Shown: positions 34,871 to 47,669, counted from the first letter of the stretch. The stretch: DNA of 64,000 bases from Diadema setosum (GCA_033980235.1 CM067065.1:7581328-7645327); one strand, 5' to 3'. The notes: a model not told the origin generated them from the letters alone. Program-made: numbers and translations.

Positions 34871-34971
34871 AGGTGATCCGAGTATCCTCTCGGATCACCT
34901 TCTGTATCTGTACGGATTCTTTGGGTGTTCTTCTTCTTTTTAGGTGATCCGAGTATCCTCTCGGATCACCT
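34871..34971. repeat. Duplicated 30-bp hairpin AGGTGATCCGAG...CTCGGATCACCT
   Basis: 34,871-34,900 and 34,942-34,971 are identical: 12-bp arms and a TATCCT loop, followed by TTCTGTATCTGTAC. They form the left terminus of the long repeat. Confidence 0.88.
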
Positions 34972-36949
34972 TCTGTATCTGTACTGATTCTTTGTTCTTC
35001 TTTTTATTTTCCTTTATTTCTAACCAAAATTTGTGCAGCGGTTAGCTCAGAAAGTGCATTGCCTATCAATGTCAAACTTATACCATATATGTATCATGTC
35101 CCAAAGACGACAGATCAAGTAAAATCATAATGATCAGTCGACCGTGACGTCACTATGACGTCATTATATGAAAACACATTTTCATTCATATCTCATTAAT
35201 GGAATAGAATTTTGCAATGAAATTTACGTCACATGCATTTCAAGTTATGCGCATGTTACTCATATTCTCAAAATTCATATTTTCTCTTAAAACGTGCGCG
35301 TACGCGCGCGTTGAAATATTTGTATGCTCAAATCGAGCTCAAATTTTTTTTGCACACGTTTCAGACCATTTGGAGCATTTTTTGAAAAATTGAAAAAATT
35401 GGACGGACGCGTACGCGCGCGCACATATTCGCACACACAGCTCATATGCAATGGAAATTACCCGTTTTTTCACACTTATCGGATGCCTAAAATGTCAAGG
35501 AATATTTCTACCAAGTTTCAAGTCAATCCGACTCAATATGACGTCATACGGGCCCGTCAAAGTTGAAATTCCGCGCGCGCGTCAATGGCGATATACAGTG
35601 CAACGATGCCAAAAAAACGCCAATTTTAAATCCGATTTTACTCGTCAGGATGGACGGTGACTCCCCATTTTCTTTACATATTCTGAAAGCTGATGAGTTG
35701 GACATGTTATTTCATGGGTTGGCGATGCTGGAACAATGATGAAAAGATATCAAATTTCTTAATAAAGTAAAAAAAGTAAATTTTCAAAATGACGTCATCA
35801 AATTTCAAGTTCATTCGAGTGTATCTCACTTATCCTTTGCCAATTCACAGCCAGATTTCAGTATGTTGTAGCTTATTAAATGCTCTTTCATTAAAATAAT
35901 TACAACATTTTGATTGGATGACGGCATCACCTCGTAAAAATGGATTGAAAGTGATATTGTCAAATTTGACCAGTTTACGTGTTATCTCTATGGGAGAGCA
36001 GTTTTTCTGGCAGTGAAAATTGACATGACTCTCTTTTTCGAGCACTAGCTCACTTATGCTTCGGTGAATTTCTCCCAGATTTTAGTATGTTGTAGCTGAG
36101 ACTTTGGGCTATCTTAAGTGTGCCCTTCATTTTTTCATACGATGTCGGCATCACGTCGAAAAACTTCGTTTAAAATGGCACGAGGCTTCGATGCAGCGTC
36201 ATTTTGCTTAATACACAGGGCCTATGGAGAATGAAATAGGTCATTGCGTAGCGCATCCGACTCGTAATCCTAAGGTCCCTGGTTCGAGCCTCACTCCTGC
36301 CAATTTTTTTTTTTATTTTTTTAAACACTTTTTTTTTTCTTTTTCTTTAGTTAAACTTAATCTCCCTTTCCTTACTTTATCTTTTTCTGATTTTTTTATG
36401 CTTCTCCTTCAAATTTCTATAAAATAAAATAATTTTTTCTTTATTTTTCTTTCTTTCTACTACTTTCTGTGCAATAGATGAACAACAACAATGGCTATCA
36501 ATCCCATATTCTGCACATGTCTAGTACATGTCACGTACATTATTTCATAAAATAACAACTACTTGATCGGACAACATCTTGGGTATGTAAATTAGGGTCA
36601 AAGGTCATAAATGTTTCATCCTGTATCTTGGTGAATACATGCCCTATCTTTCCCATATTTTGCACACTCAAAGACCATGTTACAAGAACCATTTCATAAA
36701 ATAATCACTTTTTGCTTAGACGCCATCTTGGGTGTGCAAAGTGAGGTCAAAGGTCAAATATACTTCATTCTGTATTTCCGTTAGTGTATACGGAATTCCG
36801 TACCAAAGATGGCAGGTCTCACTCCCTTTTCTAAATGAGAATCCAAATATCACACGGCCAATGTCCCGTCAACACAGATGAAACCTGTATGGTCATGAAT
36901 ATTTGGATCAGGACTCAAATCACTGATTTTCGAAGAGATCGGATCACCT
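34942..36949 (+). mobile_element. About 2.0-kb TIR repeat, copy 1
   Basis: Begins AGGTGATCCGA and ends TCGGATCACCT, so it has short inverted termini. It contains four perfect TGACGTCA palindromes, CGCGTACGCGCGCG blocks, a tRNA-like segment and GGTCAAAGGTCA motifs. Copy 2 follows at once with an offset of about 1,978 bp. No protein of note is encoded. Confidence 0.75.
36238..36301 (+). repeat. tRNA-like segment inside copy 1
   Basis: TTGCGTAGCGCATCCGACTC, CGTAATCCTAAGG and the B-box-like GGTTCGAGCC have tRNA order and spacing, with CGT in the anticodon position. The anticodon stem has mismatches, and the segment sits in a repeated element, so it is a tRNA pseudogene or SINE head. Confidence 0.55.
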
Positions 36950-36975
36950 AATTTGTCAGTCTTGACAAATTCCAA

Positions 36976-39697
36976 GTCTAGTTCTTCTTCTTTATTTCTC
37001 CTCAAAAGTTGTGTATCGATTAGCTCAGAAAGTGCTCTTCCTATCAATTTCAAATTTATACCATATATGTATCATGTCCCAAAGACGACAAATTTTATAA
37101 AATCATAGTGATCAGTCGACTGTGACGTCACTATGACGTCATTATATGAAAACACATTTTCATTCATATCATATTAATAAAATAGAATTTTGCAATGAAA
37201 TTTACGTCAATTACATTTCAAGTTATGCGCATTTTACTCATATTCTCAGAATTCATATTTATCTTAAAACGCGCGCGTACGCGCGCGTTGAAATATTTGT
37301 ATGCTCAGATCAAGCTCAAATTTTTTTTGCACACGTTTCAGACCATTTGGAGCATTTTTTGAAAAATTGAAAAAATTGGACGGACGCGTACGCGCGCGCA
37401 CATATACGCACGCACAGCTCATGTGCAATAGAAATTTCCCGCTTTTTCACACTTATCGGATGCCTGAAATGTTAAGGAATATTTCTACCAAGTTTCAAGT
37501 CAATCCGACTCAATATGACGTCATGCGGGCCCGTCAAAGTTGAAATTCCGCGCGCGCGTCAATGGCGATATACAGTGCAACAATGCCAAAAAACTGCCAA
37601 TTTTAAATCCGATTTTACTCGTCAGGATGGACGGTGACCCCCAATTTTCTTTACATATTCTGAAAGCTGATGAGTTGTACATGTCATTTCATGGGTTGGC
37701 GATGCTGAAAAAATGATTAAAAGGAATCAAATTTCTTAATAAAGTAAAAAAAGTAAATTTTCAAAATGACGTCATCAAATTTCAAGTTCACTCGAGCGTA
37801 TCTCACTTATCCTTCTCCAATTTACACCCAGATTTCAGTATGTTGTAGCTTATAACATGATCTTTCATTAATATAATAACAACATTTTGATTGGATGACG
37901 GCATCACCTCGTAAAAATGGATTGAAAGTAATATTGTCAAATTTGACCAGTTTACGTGTTATCTCTATGGGAGGGGAGTTTTTCTGGCAGTGAAACATGA
38001 CATGACTCTCTTTTTCGAGCACTAGCTCACTTATGCTTCGGTGAATTTCTCCCAGATTTTAGTATGTTGTAGCTGAGACTTTGGGCTATCGTAAAGTGCC
38101 CTCCATTTTTTCATACGACGTCGGCATCACGTCGAAAAACTTGGTTGAAAATGGCACGAGGCTTCGATGCAGCGTCATTTTGCTTAATACACAGGGCCTA
38201 TGGAGAATGAAATAGGTCATTGCGTAGCGCACCCGACTCGTAATCCTAAGGTCCCTGGTTCAAGGCTCACCCCTGCCAATATGTTTTTTAATTTTTTTAA
38301 ACACTTTTTTCTTCTTTTTCTTTAGTTAATCTTAATCTCCCTTTCCTTACTTTATCTTTTTCTGATTTTTTTATGCTTCTCCTATATTTCTATAAAATAA
38401 CATAATTTTTCTTTATTTTTCTTTCTTTCTACTACTTTCTGTGCAATAGATGAACAACAACAATGGCTACCAATCCCATATTTTGCACATGTTTAGTACA
38501 TGTCACGTACATTATTTCATAAAATAACAACTACTTGATCGGACACCATCTTGGGTATGTAAATTAGGGTCAAAGGTCATAAATGATTTATCCTGTATCT
38601 TGGTGAATACGTGTCCTATCTTTCCCATATTTTGCACACGTAAAGACCATGTTACAAGGATCATTTCACAAAATAACCTGTTTTGGCTCAGAGGCCATCT
38701 TGTCTGTGCAAAGTGGGGTCAAAGGTCATATGTACTTCTTCCTGTATCTTCGTTATGACGTGTAATCTCTATGGGAGGGAATTTTTCTAGATGTGAAAAT
38801 TGACATGATTGTCTTTATCGACGACTAGCTCAATTACCCTTCGGTGAATTTCTTCCAGATTTTAGTATGTTGTCACCAATTTAATACTCTTTAAGCTTTG
38901 TTCCATCAAAGTTTTAATCGGATGATGTCTTCACCTCGTGAAAATGGATATAATGTAATCTTGTCAAATTTAACCAGTTTACGTGTTATCTCTATGGGAG
39001 GGAATTTTTCTGGAAATGAAAATTGACATGACGGTCTTTATTGAGCACTAGTTCACTTAACCTTCGGTGAATTTCTCCCAGATTTTAATATGTTGTAGCT
39101 GAGACTTTGGAGACTCTCCAGTTTTTCATACGACGCCGAGATCACGTCAAAAAACTTGGTTGAAATCAAACTTATCTTCGATGTATTGAGATATTTCTTT
39201 CTCTCTGCAACTTTCTTTGCAATAACTCAAGAAAAACAGCCCCTATTATCCCCGTATTTTGCACATGTTTAGCTCATGTCACTTACATTATTTCATAAAA
39301 TAACTACTTGATCAGACACCATCTTGGGTATGTAAATTAGGGTCAAAGGTCATAAATGTTTAATCCTGTATCTTGGTGAATACATGTCCTATCTTTCCCA
39401 TATTCTGCACAAGCAAAGACCATGTTACAAGAATCATTTCACAAAATAACCACTTTTTGCTCAGATGCCATCTTCGGTGTCCAAAGTGGGGTCAAAGGTC
39501 AAATATACTTCATTCTGTATTTTCGTTAGTGTATACGGAATTCGGTACCAAAGATGGCAGGTCTGACTCAGTCCCTTTTCTAAATGAGAATCCAAACATA
39601 ACACGACCAATGTCCCTAATCTCAGATGAAAACTGTATGGTCATGCCTTTTGGGATCAGGACTTAAATCTTTGATTTCCAAAAAGATCGGATCACCT
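36976..39697 (+). mobile_element. Long TIR repeat, copy 2, with an extra internal unit
   Basis: Closely follows copy 1 from GTTAGCTCAGAAAGTGC-like sequence at 37,018 onward, lacks the left hairpin, and ends TCGGATCACCT at 39,687-39,697. The segment 38,750-39,690 repeats the final third again. The four TGACGTCA sites are kept. Confidence 0.72.
38216..38278 (+). repeat. tRNA-like segment inside copy 2
   Basis: Copy of 36,238-36,301, with the B-box degraded to GGTTCAAGGC. Confidence 0.55.
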
Positions 39698-39842
39698 AAT
39701 TTGTCAGTCTTGACAAATTCCGAGTCTAGTTCCTTTTTCTTCTTCTTTTTTTTTTCTTCCGTTTTTTATCGTTTTTTGCGCCCCCAAGGAGTGGCGCCCG
39801 GGGCACGTGTCCCCCTTGCCCCCCTCCCTAGATACGCCATTG

Positions 39843-40267
39843 CATATGACGACAATCATGCAATGGTCAGAAAGACGTTAAGTCTAATATTTCGCTGACA
39901 ATCACTACGAATTATACCTTGCTACTAGTGGTACTAGAAGAAATGACGTGTAGGAGCTTATAGCAATCGTGATTGTCAAGCCGATCAATTTCTTTCATTC
40001 GCCAACTTCCAAGTCTCGTTGGACATGTTGGATAGAAAAAAGATATAGCACAATCTTGTTCCATCAAATCGTTTACCAGTTGATTTTACTCTTTCAGCTA
40101 CAGCAATCATAGAACATGATAATGGACGTGATTTTCCAAAGTATGAAGATCAGTCCAGAACAAATAGAACAATACAAGTAAACATGCAAATAAATGGCGT
40201 AGTGAGGAAAAAGAGTTCCTTGGACGTGGGTCGTAGAGCTAGCTCTGGAACCACTTGAAATCAGATG

Positions 40268-40301
<34 letters not shown>

Positions 40302-40925
40302 GGGAGATCGACCAAAAATAGAAGGAAAGAGAGATGAAGGAAATATTAAAAAATATAAAAGAAGTATTAATAGAGTTTCATGGTGCTTTCCATCAGTTTA
40401 ATCGCTACCGGAGTTTATGAATACTTCATTTACTTATTCAATTTCTTGTCTCCCAACAAGACCAATCAATTTTGGATGCATTCAGTCGTGTGAGGTTTTG
40501 CGGAGCTTCCTGTCCTTTCGAATAAATTAATCTCGCAAAGTATGGAGATGTTAATAATACATGTCAACTAATAGTAATACAAATTTTTTTTTCCTTTTCT
40601 GCTTCCATCTAGAACCGTTTAGAGATCTCAAATGGCAGTTGCAGTGGTACTTGATCTACTGCAAGTGGGGGTCGTTAATGACGGAATTACAATGACGACA
40701 TTGACAATGACAACAGCTAGGACTTCCGTTCTACGACTTTCGCTGAAAATGCCATTCATTCATTGACATCCGAACGTCGTTGGATAGACAATCGCAACGT
40801 TTGTCTTGCAAAAATCTTGTTCCGTCACTTCTGTAACCATTCGCTTTTTGCGTCATAACAATCACAGGACATAATTCTAACTTCAAATGAACTTTAACCC
40901 GCATTCTCTCCGTGATATTTCGGTG
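39843..40925 (+). repeat. 1.1-kb direct repeat, copy B
   Basis: Starts CATATGACGACAATCATGCA like copy A and ends TGATATTTCGGTG. It encloses a shorter (GA)n at 40,270-40,299. Together the copies bracket the 6.1-kb repeat nest. Confidence 0.85.
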
Positions 40926-42389
40926 TGTGAAGATCAGTACATAGAGAACCAAGGAACAAATTAACCTGCAAACAAACGACGAAGTGAGGAAAAAAAAAAG
41001 AGTGCCTTGGACGTGGGACGTATAGGTCGCTCTGAAACCACCGGGCTCTCAAAAGTACCGTAGACTCAATTGACTGGAAAACTTCGGGTGGAAACACACA
41101 ATGTTTAAGGTAAGTGAAGTACTTTGATGCATCAATCTTTATATTGTGATTTGATGGTAGCCCCACCTACTCCCCTTCATGACCTAGATTTTATTCATTC
41201 CGTGTAGACCTATTGTCTAGACATCTGCCTTTGTTTGTATTTCCTTTTTTTTCTGTTCTTCTTTATTTATATATTAAGACAAGATTGAAGTGGAATTTTC
41301 TGGAAATTAAACAATGTGAGGGACTATGTTTATTCAGGGAGGTGGAATTGTGAGGTTCGGCCTCAAATCACGATAGTTCTTTGCTAGATAAGTTGAATTA
41401 TACACGGCATGGTATTGTTCTCTCTTGTCTGTTGTCAGTGATCCCTATGAAAAGTTGGCCTGCCGTGTGATGCTCGATAGATGTCTGTTGTTATGTCCAA
41501 TGTTATTGAAGTGATTCCCATGCAAGCATTAGAAAGTACCATGACGGTATTATTCATTGTATAACACCGAAATAGATCTTTGTCAGTTGATTGGTAGTTG
41601 TTTAATCTCGATACGTTTTCCCATTTTTACTATTACGTCATCATTCGTGCAATGTTTGCTTCATTTACCGTGCATTCACTGATCTATGCAATATGCTCGA
41701 CTGCACGCACGCAGCTGCGAGCCCAGCACACTACGTACGTATAACGCTTGCGTTTGCGGTGTGCATGCAATCAAGCATAGTATTAATGGGCAGCGGCCTA
41801 GCGTAAAGCCGCGCTCAGTGAGCACACTCCAGATCTCAGATCGCGCATAGGTAACCCTATTCTCTCTTGTTTCTGAATTGATAAAACATCAATTGACAAG
41901 GATCTATTTTGGGTATTACATAAAATAAGTAATAAATGTTCTTCCAACGCGCAATGGACAAAAAATTTTATTCGATGAAAGATGAAATCATTGATCTATT
42001 GAATGGATCATTTCATCTTTCACGTCATGAAATAAAATGATGTTGTTGTTTTCAGGTTTGATAAGAAATGTCGAAGAGTCGACTGTCCCTAGCACACTTG
42101 GTACTGTTTAAAGCCTGATTTATTTACAACGATAATAAATCAAATTGGATGCATGCGTCGAAATTGATATGCATGTCAGAAAAAACAAACAAAGATGCTA
42201 TACCTTGTCTTATAATTATATTGGCCGTCTCAGACGGACAATAACTTATTTCTGGACAATTCTGATGTTTTCATAGAGAAGAGCAAAAGATGTTGTGAAA
42301 GAGTATAATTGTAGGCCTACCTATCTCTTAAATATGACGAATATTCAAAAGAATGTACTCATCACTATTTTAAAACGTGGTTGATTTTG
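40926..42389. other. No gene recognised
   Basis: Contains a diverged GAAGATCAGT repeat of copy B's start, a CpG/ACGT-rich patch near 41,690-41,770, and a hairpin near 41,975-42,020 (AAAGATGAAAT ... ATTTCATCTTT). Confidence 0.45.
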
Positions 42390-42456
42390 CTAAGTTGGTA
42401 GCTCATCTGCTCTCAGATCCGATTACCCGAGTTCGATTTCCGAGTCAAACTGAGCA
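42390..42456 (+). repeat. Weak tRNA-like segment
   Basis: TTGGTAGCTCATCTGC followed by GAGTTCGATTTCC resembles A- and B-boxes at tRNA spacing. Stems are poor; probably a SINE head remnant. Confidence 0.35.
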
Positions 42457-42483
42457 ATAGTTCTATTAAGGATCGTTGGAAAA

Positions 42484-42575
42484 GTATTAGAGGTAACAAC
42501 GTCGGAGTTAAAACTGCCAGAGGTAAAAAAAGAATGTCAATGGTAGAAATGTCAGAGGCAAAAATGTTGGGGTCA
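42484..42575 (-). repeat. Degenerate minisatellite, inverted arm
   Basis: Four to five units of the type GTCAGAGGTAAAAAT. This is the complement of the array at 45,204-45,715. Confidence 0.6.
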
Positions 42576-43144
42576 TCTCACGGGGCCGACATCGATGCGG
42601 CAAGAGGCCCACGAGTTTGACATTGAGAAAAAGGTCCATAAGTCACACAGCCCACGAGTTATACAGCCTACGAGTCACACAGACAAAGAGTTCGACACTA
42701 TGTTATCCAAACGAAGCGCATGAGTTCGATACTATAGCAAAAGAAGTTCAGATTTGAGTCACTAAAAGGATTGCTGATGAAAGATTCATAATTGCGGCTC
42801 GATGATCGCGCACAAACTCTCGCTTTCAAAAGTTTACACATGACGGAAAAGTCCTAGTAAATCTGGATTGAATTTCGAACGACGCCCCCAATTGTATCAC
42901 AATACAATTGTAATATATTGTCATTTTGGCTTTAACAAAGATACCTGTAAATTTGGTATACAATGGTAACAATGCTGGAATAATGGATTGACTGATACGC
43001 GAGGGGAAAAGCTTAAAGATATTATGCATGCAAAGCAAACATTGGTAAAATAAAACACATCACGGTTTCGGCTAATTTAGCTCAACCTATACCATTTTGA
43101 AAATGGTTGATTTTTAAACGTGTAATCTGTGACATCATTATAAT

Positions 43145-43829
43145 GTGACCGTGCACCACAAAAGGTCGCACACAGTGATTTTGTGTATGTACTGAAAATA
43201 GGTGAAATGGGTCAACCTAACCAATCTTGAGTTTTTCATATTTTCTGAAAGAGCAAGTCTATTTTCTATAAATATGTTAAAAAATGGGATCATAAAACAA
43301 ACAGAAACTTGCGTTTTCAGCAGTTTTTCTGGAATACTTTTTAGTGGAATGGTGTGATTAGTTGTTTCTCATACAACCCTCTTTCCATTTCTCAAAAACC
43401 ATGTCCATACACTTCACTTTCAACTCCAATAACTTTAGAGAGAATAATGCTACTGCATTAAAAGTTGGTATTAGTCATGTACTCAATATGCTGGTGAAGC
43501 ATGCTCAATTTCAACCTAATCTGATAATCCCTTCAGTGTCGTTGCTCCTGTGGTCAACATCCTATTTTTTGTTCAATTCATCCCACAGCTGTATAACATA
43601 GCCTTGTAAAGATTTAGGGTTTGAATACAGCCTGCACTTCAGAGCCTATTTTCTTAGTTTTCACTTTCCAGAGTTTGTCCATTCTATCCAATACTTAGAT
43701 AGGTTAGGAGAGTCCATTTGAATTGAGTTGTACATCATTTTAATGCTTATAGTCTGTTCTTTCAGAATCTACTCCTGACTAAAAATCCATGTCTGGCGAC
43801 TTTTTGTTTGTTTTGTGATTTAGGGTCAC
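43145..43829 (+). mobile_element. GTGACCGTGCA TIR element, first of three
   Basis: Starts GTGACCGTGCACCACAAAA, ends TTTTGTGATTTAGGGTCAC. The four bases ATAT then separate it from the next copy. Confidence 0.8.
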
Positions 43830-43833
43830 ATAT

Positions 43834-44510
43834 GTGACCTTGCATCACAAAACCATCAAAAAAATCGCCGGACCTGGATTTTTATTAAGGGCATATTCTG
43901 AAAAGGCAGATTCTAAGCTTTAAAATGATATATATCTCAATTCAAATAGACTCCCCTAACCTACCAAATACAGGAAAGAAAGCACACCCTCTGGAAAAGT
44001 GTGAACTGAGAAAAGAGGCTTTAAAGCACAGGGTCTATTCAAGCGCTTAATCTTTACCAAGCCGTGCTAGCTGTGCCATGAAAGGGGCAAAAGACAGGAT
44101 GTAAATCGTCGGAGCAACAACAATGAAGGTATTATCATGTTAAGCTGAAATTGAGCAGTTTTCCATTAACACATTCTGTCCATAATCTGTACTAACTTTC
44201 AAAGCAGTAGAATTATCCTTTCAAAAGTTATTAGACTTGAAAGTAAAGAGTGTGGAAAGGATTTCAAGAAATGACAAGCGGCCTCTAAAGACATACCTGA
44301 TCATTCTAAAAAAAAAATAAATAAATTCTGAAAACATACTTTCCAATTCACGTTTAGATCCCAAACTAAAGAAAAATGTAGAAGAAGGATAGCTCTTTCA
44401 GAAAGTATGAAAACCTCACGATTGACTAGGCTGAACCTTTTCACCTTTCTTGAGTCCTCACGTAAAATCAAGTGTTGCGACTTTTTGTTTGTTTTGTGAT
44501 GCACGGTCAT
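43834..44510 (-). mobile_element. GTGACCGTGCA TIR element, second of three, inverted
   Basis: Internal sequence runs opposite to its neighbours. Termini GTGACCTTGCATCACAAAAC and GTTTTGTGATGCACGGTCAT are kept. Confidence 0.8.
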
Positions 44511-44514
44511 ATAT

Positions 44515-45183
44515 GTGACCGTGCACCTCAAAACGAACATAAAGTCGCACACACTGATTTTGCGAGAGGACTGAAAATAAGTGAAATGGGTCATCCTAGC
44601 CGAACTTGACGTTTTCATATTTTCTGAAAGAGCGGGTCTTCTTTTACATTATGCTAAAATTTGGTATCATAAAACAGGCAGGAAAGTGTGTTTTTTTAGC
44701 AGTTTATCTCGAATATTTTTGGTAGAATAGTGTGATTAGGTGTGTCTTTAGAATCCCCTTTTCATTTCTGAAAAACCTTGTCCACACTCTTCACTTTCAA
44801 CTCTAATAACTTTTGAAAGGATAATGCTACTGCTTTGAAAGTTGGCATTAATTATGAACAGAATGTATTGATAAGGCATGCTGAATTTCAGTTTAATTTG
44901 ATAATCTCTTTATTGTTGTTACGCTGGTGGTTTACTTCCTGTTTTTTGTCCCATTCATCGCACAGCCAGCACGATTTGGTTAGGATTAAGCGCTTGAAAA
45001 GACACTGTACTTCAGAGCCTCTTTTCTCAGTTCACACTTTTCCTGAGATTGTGCAGGATAGGAGAGTCCATTTGATTTGAGTTATGCATCATTTTAAAGC
45101 TTAAAGTCTGCTCTTTCAGAATATGGTCTTAACTAAAAATTCATGTCTGGCGACTTTTTGTTTGTTTTGAGGTGCAGGGTCAC
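44515..45183 (+). mobile_element. GTGACCGTGCA TIR element, third of three
   Basis: Starts GTGACCGTGCACCTCAAAAC, ends TTTTGAGGTGCAGGGTCAC, flanked by ATAT on each side. Confidence 0.8.
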
Positions 45184-45203
45184 ATATATCCCTGTGACAT
45201 TAT

Positions 45204-45715
45204 CATGTTTGTCATTATTATACGTATATTCCGTCCAACATTTTTACAAGTGGGATTTTTTTATGTAACCTGTGACATTTTTTACCTCTGAAATTACTTC
45301 TTTTGACACTTTTATCAATGCGATGCAGTTTTATCTCTGGTATCATTACCTCTCAAGTTGTAATCAGTGGCATCTTAACCTTGTAAAATATTACATACCT
45401 GTAACATTTCTTCATGTTATATTGGGGTTTACGTCATTTTTTATCGTTATCACTTCAGACAGCATTAGTTTTTACATTTTACCTTTGATACGTATACCTC
45501 TCACATTATTCTGACATCTTCACGTCTAACAACACAATAATATCTTTTCCTCTGACATTATTATTATTTCTGACACTTTTTAACTCTTACATGTAAAAGT
45601 TTCACATTTGACCTGTGATGTCATGTTGCCCTCTGACATTTGTTCTTCTGACATATTTCTTATCTGTGGCATTTTTAACCTCTGACATTTTTTTCCTTTG
45701 ACATTAACCTTTACA
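45204..45715 (+). repeat. Degenerate minisatellite of (CTCTGACATTTTTAC)-like units
   Basis: About 25 diverged units of 15-25 bp built on TGACATTTTTACCTC, such as ACCTCTGACATTTTT near 45,680. Similar sequence (CTGTGACATCATTATAAT) abuts the left side of the three-element cluster, so the cluster was inserted into this array. Confidence 0.7.
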
Positions 45716-45839
45716 TTCCTGAAATATCGATAAGACCTTGTGTGTGTGCGTCTGCTAGATTTTGCATTGAACCCCAAACACTATCCGATATGTTTTTGAG
45801 TCGAGTTATTTTCATTGCTTCTGACTGACAATATTTATA

Positions 45840-46025
45840 AATATTGCCTTACATCGACCTAAATGAGCACTAAATCTATCAGTGTTGTAGTGGTAGTCAT
45901 GACATAAGAAATGTTTACATACCCGAGCAGGATTAGAGTCTATTATCTGTTCACTAAACAGGCGTCCTATCCACTAGACCACGGAGCTAGCCCTCCCGGC
46001 AGTGCTAGCTCTAATTCCTCCAATA
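45840..46025 (-). mobile_element. tRNA-derived SINE (copy 2)
   Basis: Same family as 4,420-4,640: ATTGCC.TACATCGAC, GAGCAGGATT and CCACTAGACCAC are shared. The A-box is kept as TGGTCTAGTGG; the B-box has decayed to GACTCTAATCC. Confidence 0.72.
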
Positions 46026-47609
46026 AAAAAAAAAAAAAATCGTATTTAGAATAAAATGATTTTGCAAGTTTGTGTTACAGAAGTGGTATGGGCTGTCTCT
46101 TCTTGTCGAAATTGTTCAATTTGGTACAATCAGCAAAAATAGCTTTGAAATTTCTATACACGATTCATGGCCGGCGGAACCCCCCCCCCCCACACACACA
46201 CACACATACACACTTTCTCGCACCATACAAAAGGATATATAAGATGTCACAACTTTGTCCCCCTTCTCCCACTACCTATGTGGCACTAATAAGAAACAGA
46301 CAGAGACCTTGAATTCTGAGCGCGGTAACGTTATGTTCTTGCGCTTAAGACCTTTTTTTTTGTTTTTGTATTTTTTCTTTTACTTGTCAACAACCCAGAA
46401 GTTGAATGAGAAAGAGGAGCTGAAGACCGTGTTGTTGTTTTTGTTGTCTTTTTTTTAACCCGGAAGTGGAGTTAGTGCAAGGAGAAAGATGAGCTGAAAA
46501 CTTTTTTTTTTGTCTTGTCATATGAAGAAACCCGGAAGTGGCACGAAAAGTTGTGCTGAGGCCTGTTTTTGCTTTAGTTGTTGTGTTTTTTGTTGTTGTT
46601 GTTTTGTTTTTTGTTTTGTTTTTGTTAGCTCATGAAACCCTTAAGTTTGGCCACCTACTTTTGAAAACGTTCCGACGGCCCTGCGATGTAACTTTGTCGG
46701 GGATTCTTCAGAGGTGTGTCATGCACAGTCATTAATGCTATGTATTATGAACTGTGTTGGCTACAGACATTTGGCCACCACGACATACCTCTATCTCGTC
46801 CAAATCCGAAAATGTGAAAAAAAAAAACACAGTATGGTGTACAGCGGCAGCTGCAGCAGTAATGCTCTGGGCGGTACCTAGTCTGGGCTCCGTCCGTTTT
46901 TCCTTGGTCATGTTGGTGCGATATTGTGCTAATTGCGACAGACCAAGAGAGGGCGCAAATTTTCTGATTGCGATAATCGTGAGACTGCGCGCCCAACTTC
47001 TAGGGCATCGCAGTTCACGCCCTCATACGGCTTGTCCAGAAGCTACACTAGGCGATTCTTATACGTGCCTTGTTTCAACGTAAGGATTTATTCAACAAAA
47101 CATATTCATTACGCCTTCATAAGAGACATTTGGGATGAATGAAAATGCCTCTATCAAGATTGCCGTTCTCATTCTTCTTAAAGTCATTGATTGCTCTTCT
47201 TTCGTTCTGAATGGGAAATGATTTATTACTTCGCATTTTACTTAGACTCATTGCGGAGTTTTTGAATCACAGTGAAAAAAAAAAAAAACCTGCTTGGAAA
47301 GCAATCCTTTATTTTTTCCTCATTATTCCAATTAGTAAAGGCACAACTAATGTGAATCTATCTATCTATATATATGTATGTATGTATCTATCTAACTATA
47401 CTAACCAACAATCTCTATCTATCTCTAACGTTCACCTGATTTGATAATGTTCGTGCGGAGAGTAAGTCTCATTTCTTTGATAACTTTGATATGCCTTGTT
47501 ATACGGCTACACACATTAAATGTAGCCTCGTTAAATTGTAAATATCTTCGAAGAATAGCTGCGATGCCATCAGTTTTACGTGTATGTTGGCGCTTTTTGT
47601 TGCCATATC
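46026..47609. other. Non-coding, poly-C and T/G-rich tracts
   Basis: Poly-C plus (AC)n at 46,182-46,206, repeated CCCGGAAGTGG boxes near 46,460 and 46,530, and GT-rich tracts to 46,630. No exon supported. Confidence 0.4.
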
Positions 47610-47669
47610 TTCAGATCGAAAAGATCATGGCACCTAAGTGTCATTTCATGGCCCTATCCTTTATCGTAA

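Noticed and set aside
36238..36301. Functional tRNA-Thr gene
   Set aside because: Mismatched anticodon stem, no convincing acceptor pairing, and a copy at the same place in a repeated element.
33706..39842. LTR retrotransposon flanked by the 1.1-kb repeats
   Set aside because: No TG...CA ends, no tRNA primer site next to the repeat, and no gag, protease, integrase or reverse transcriptase reading in the interior.
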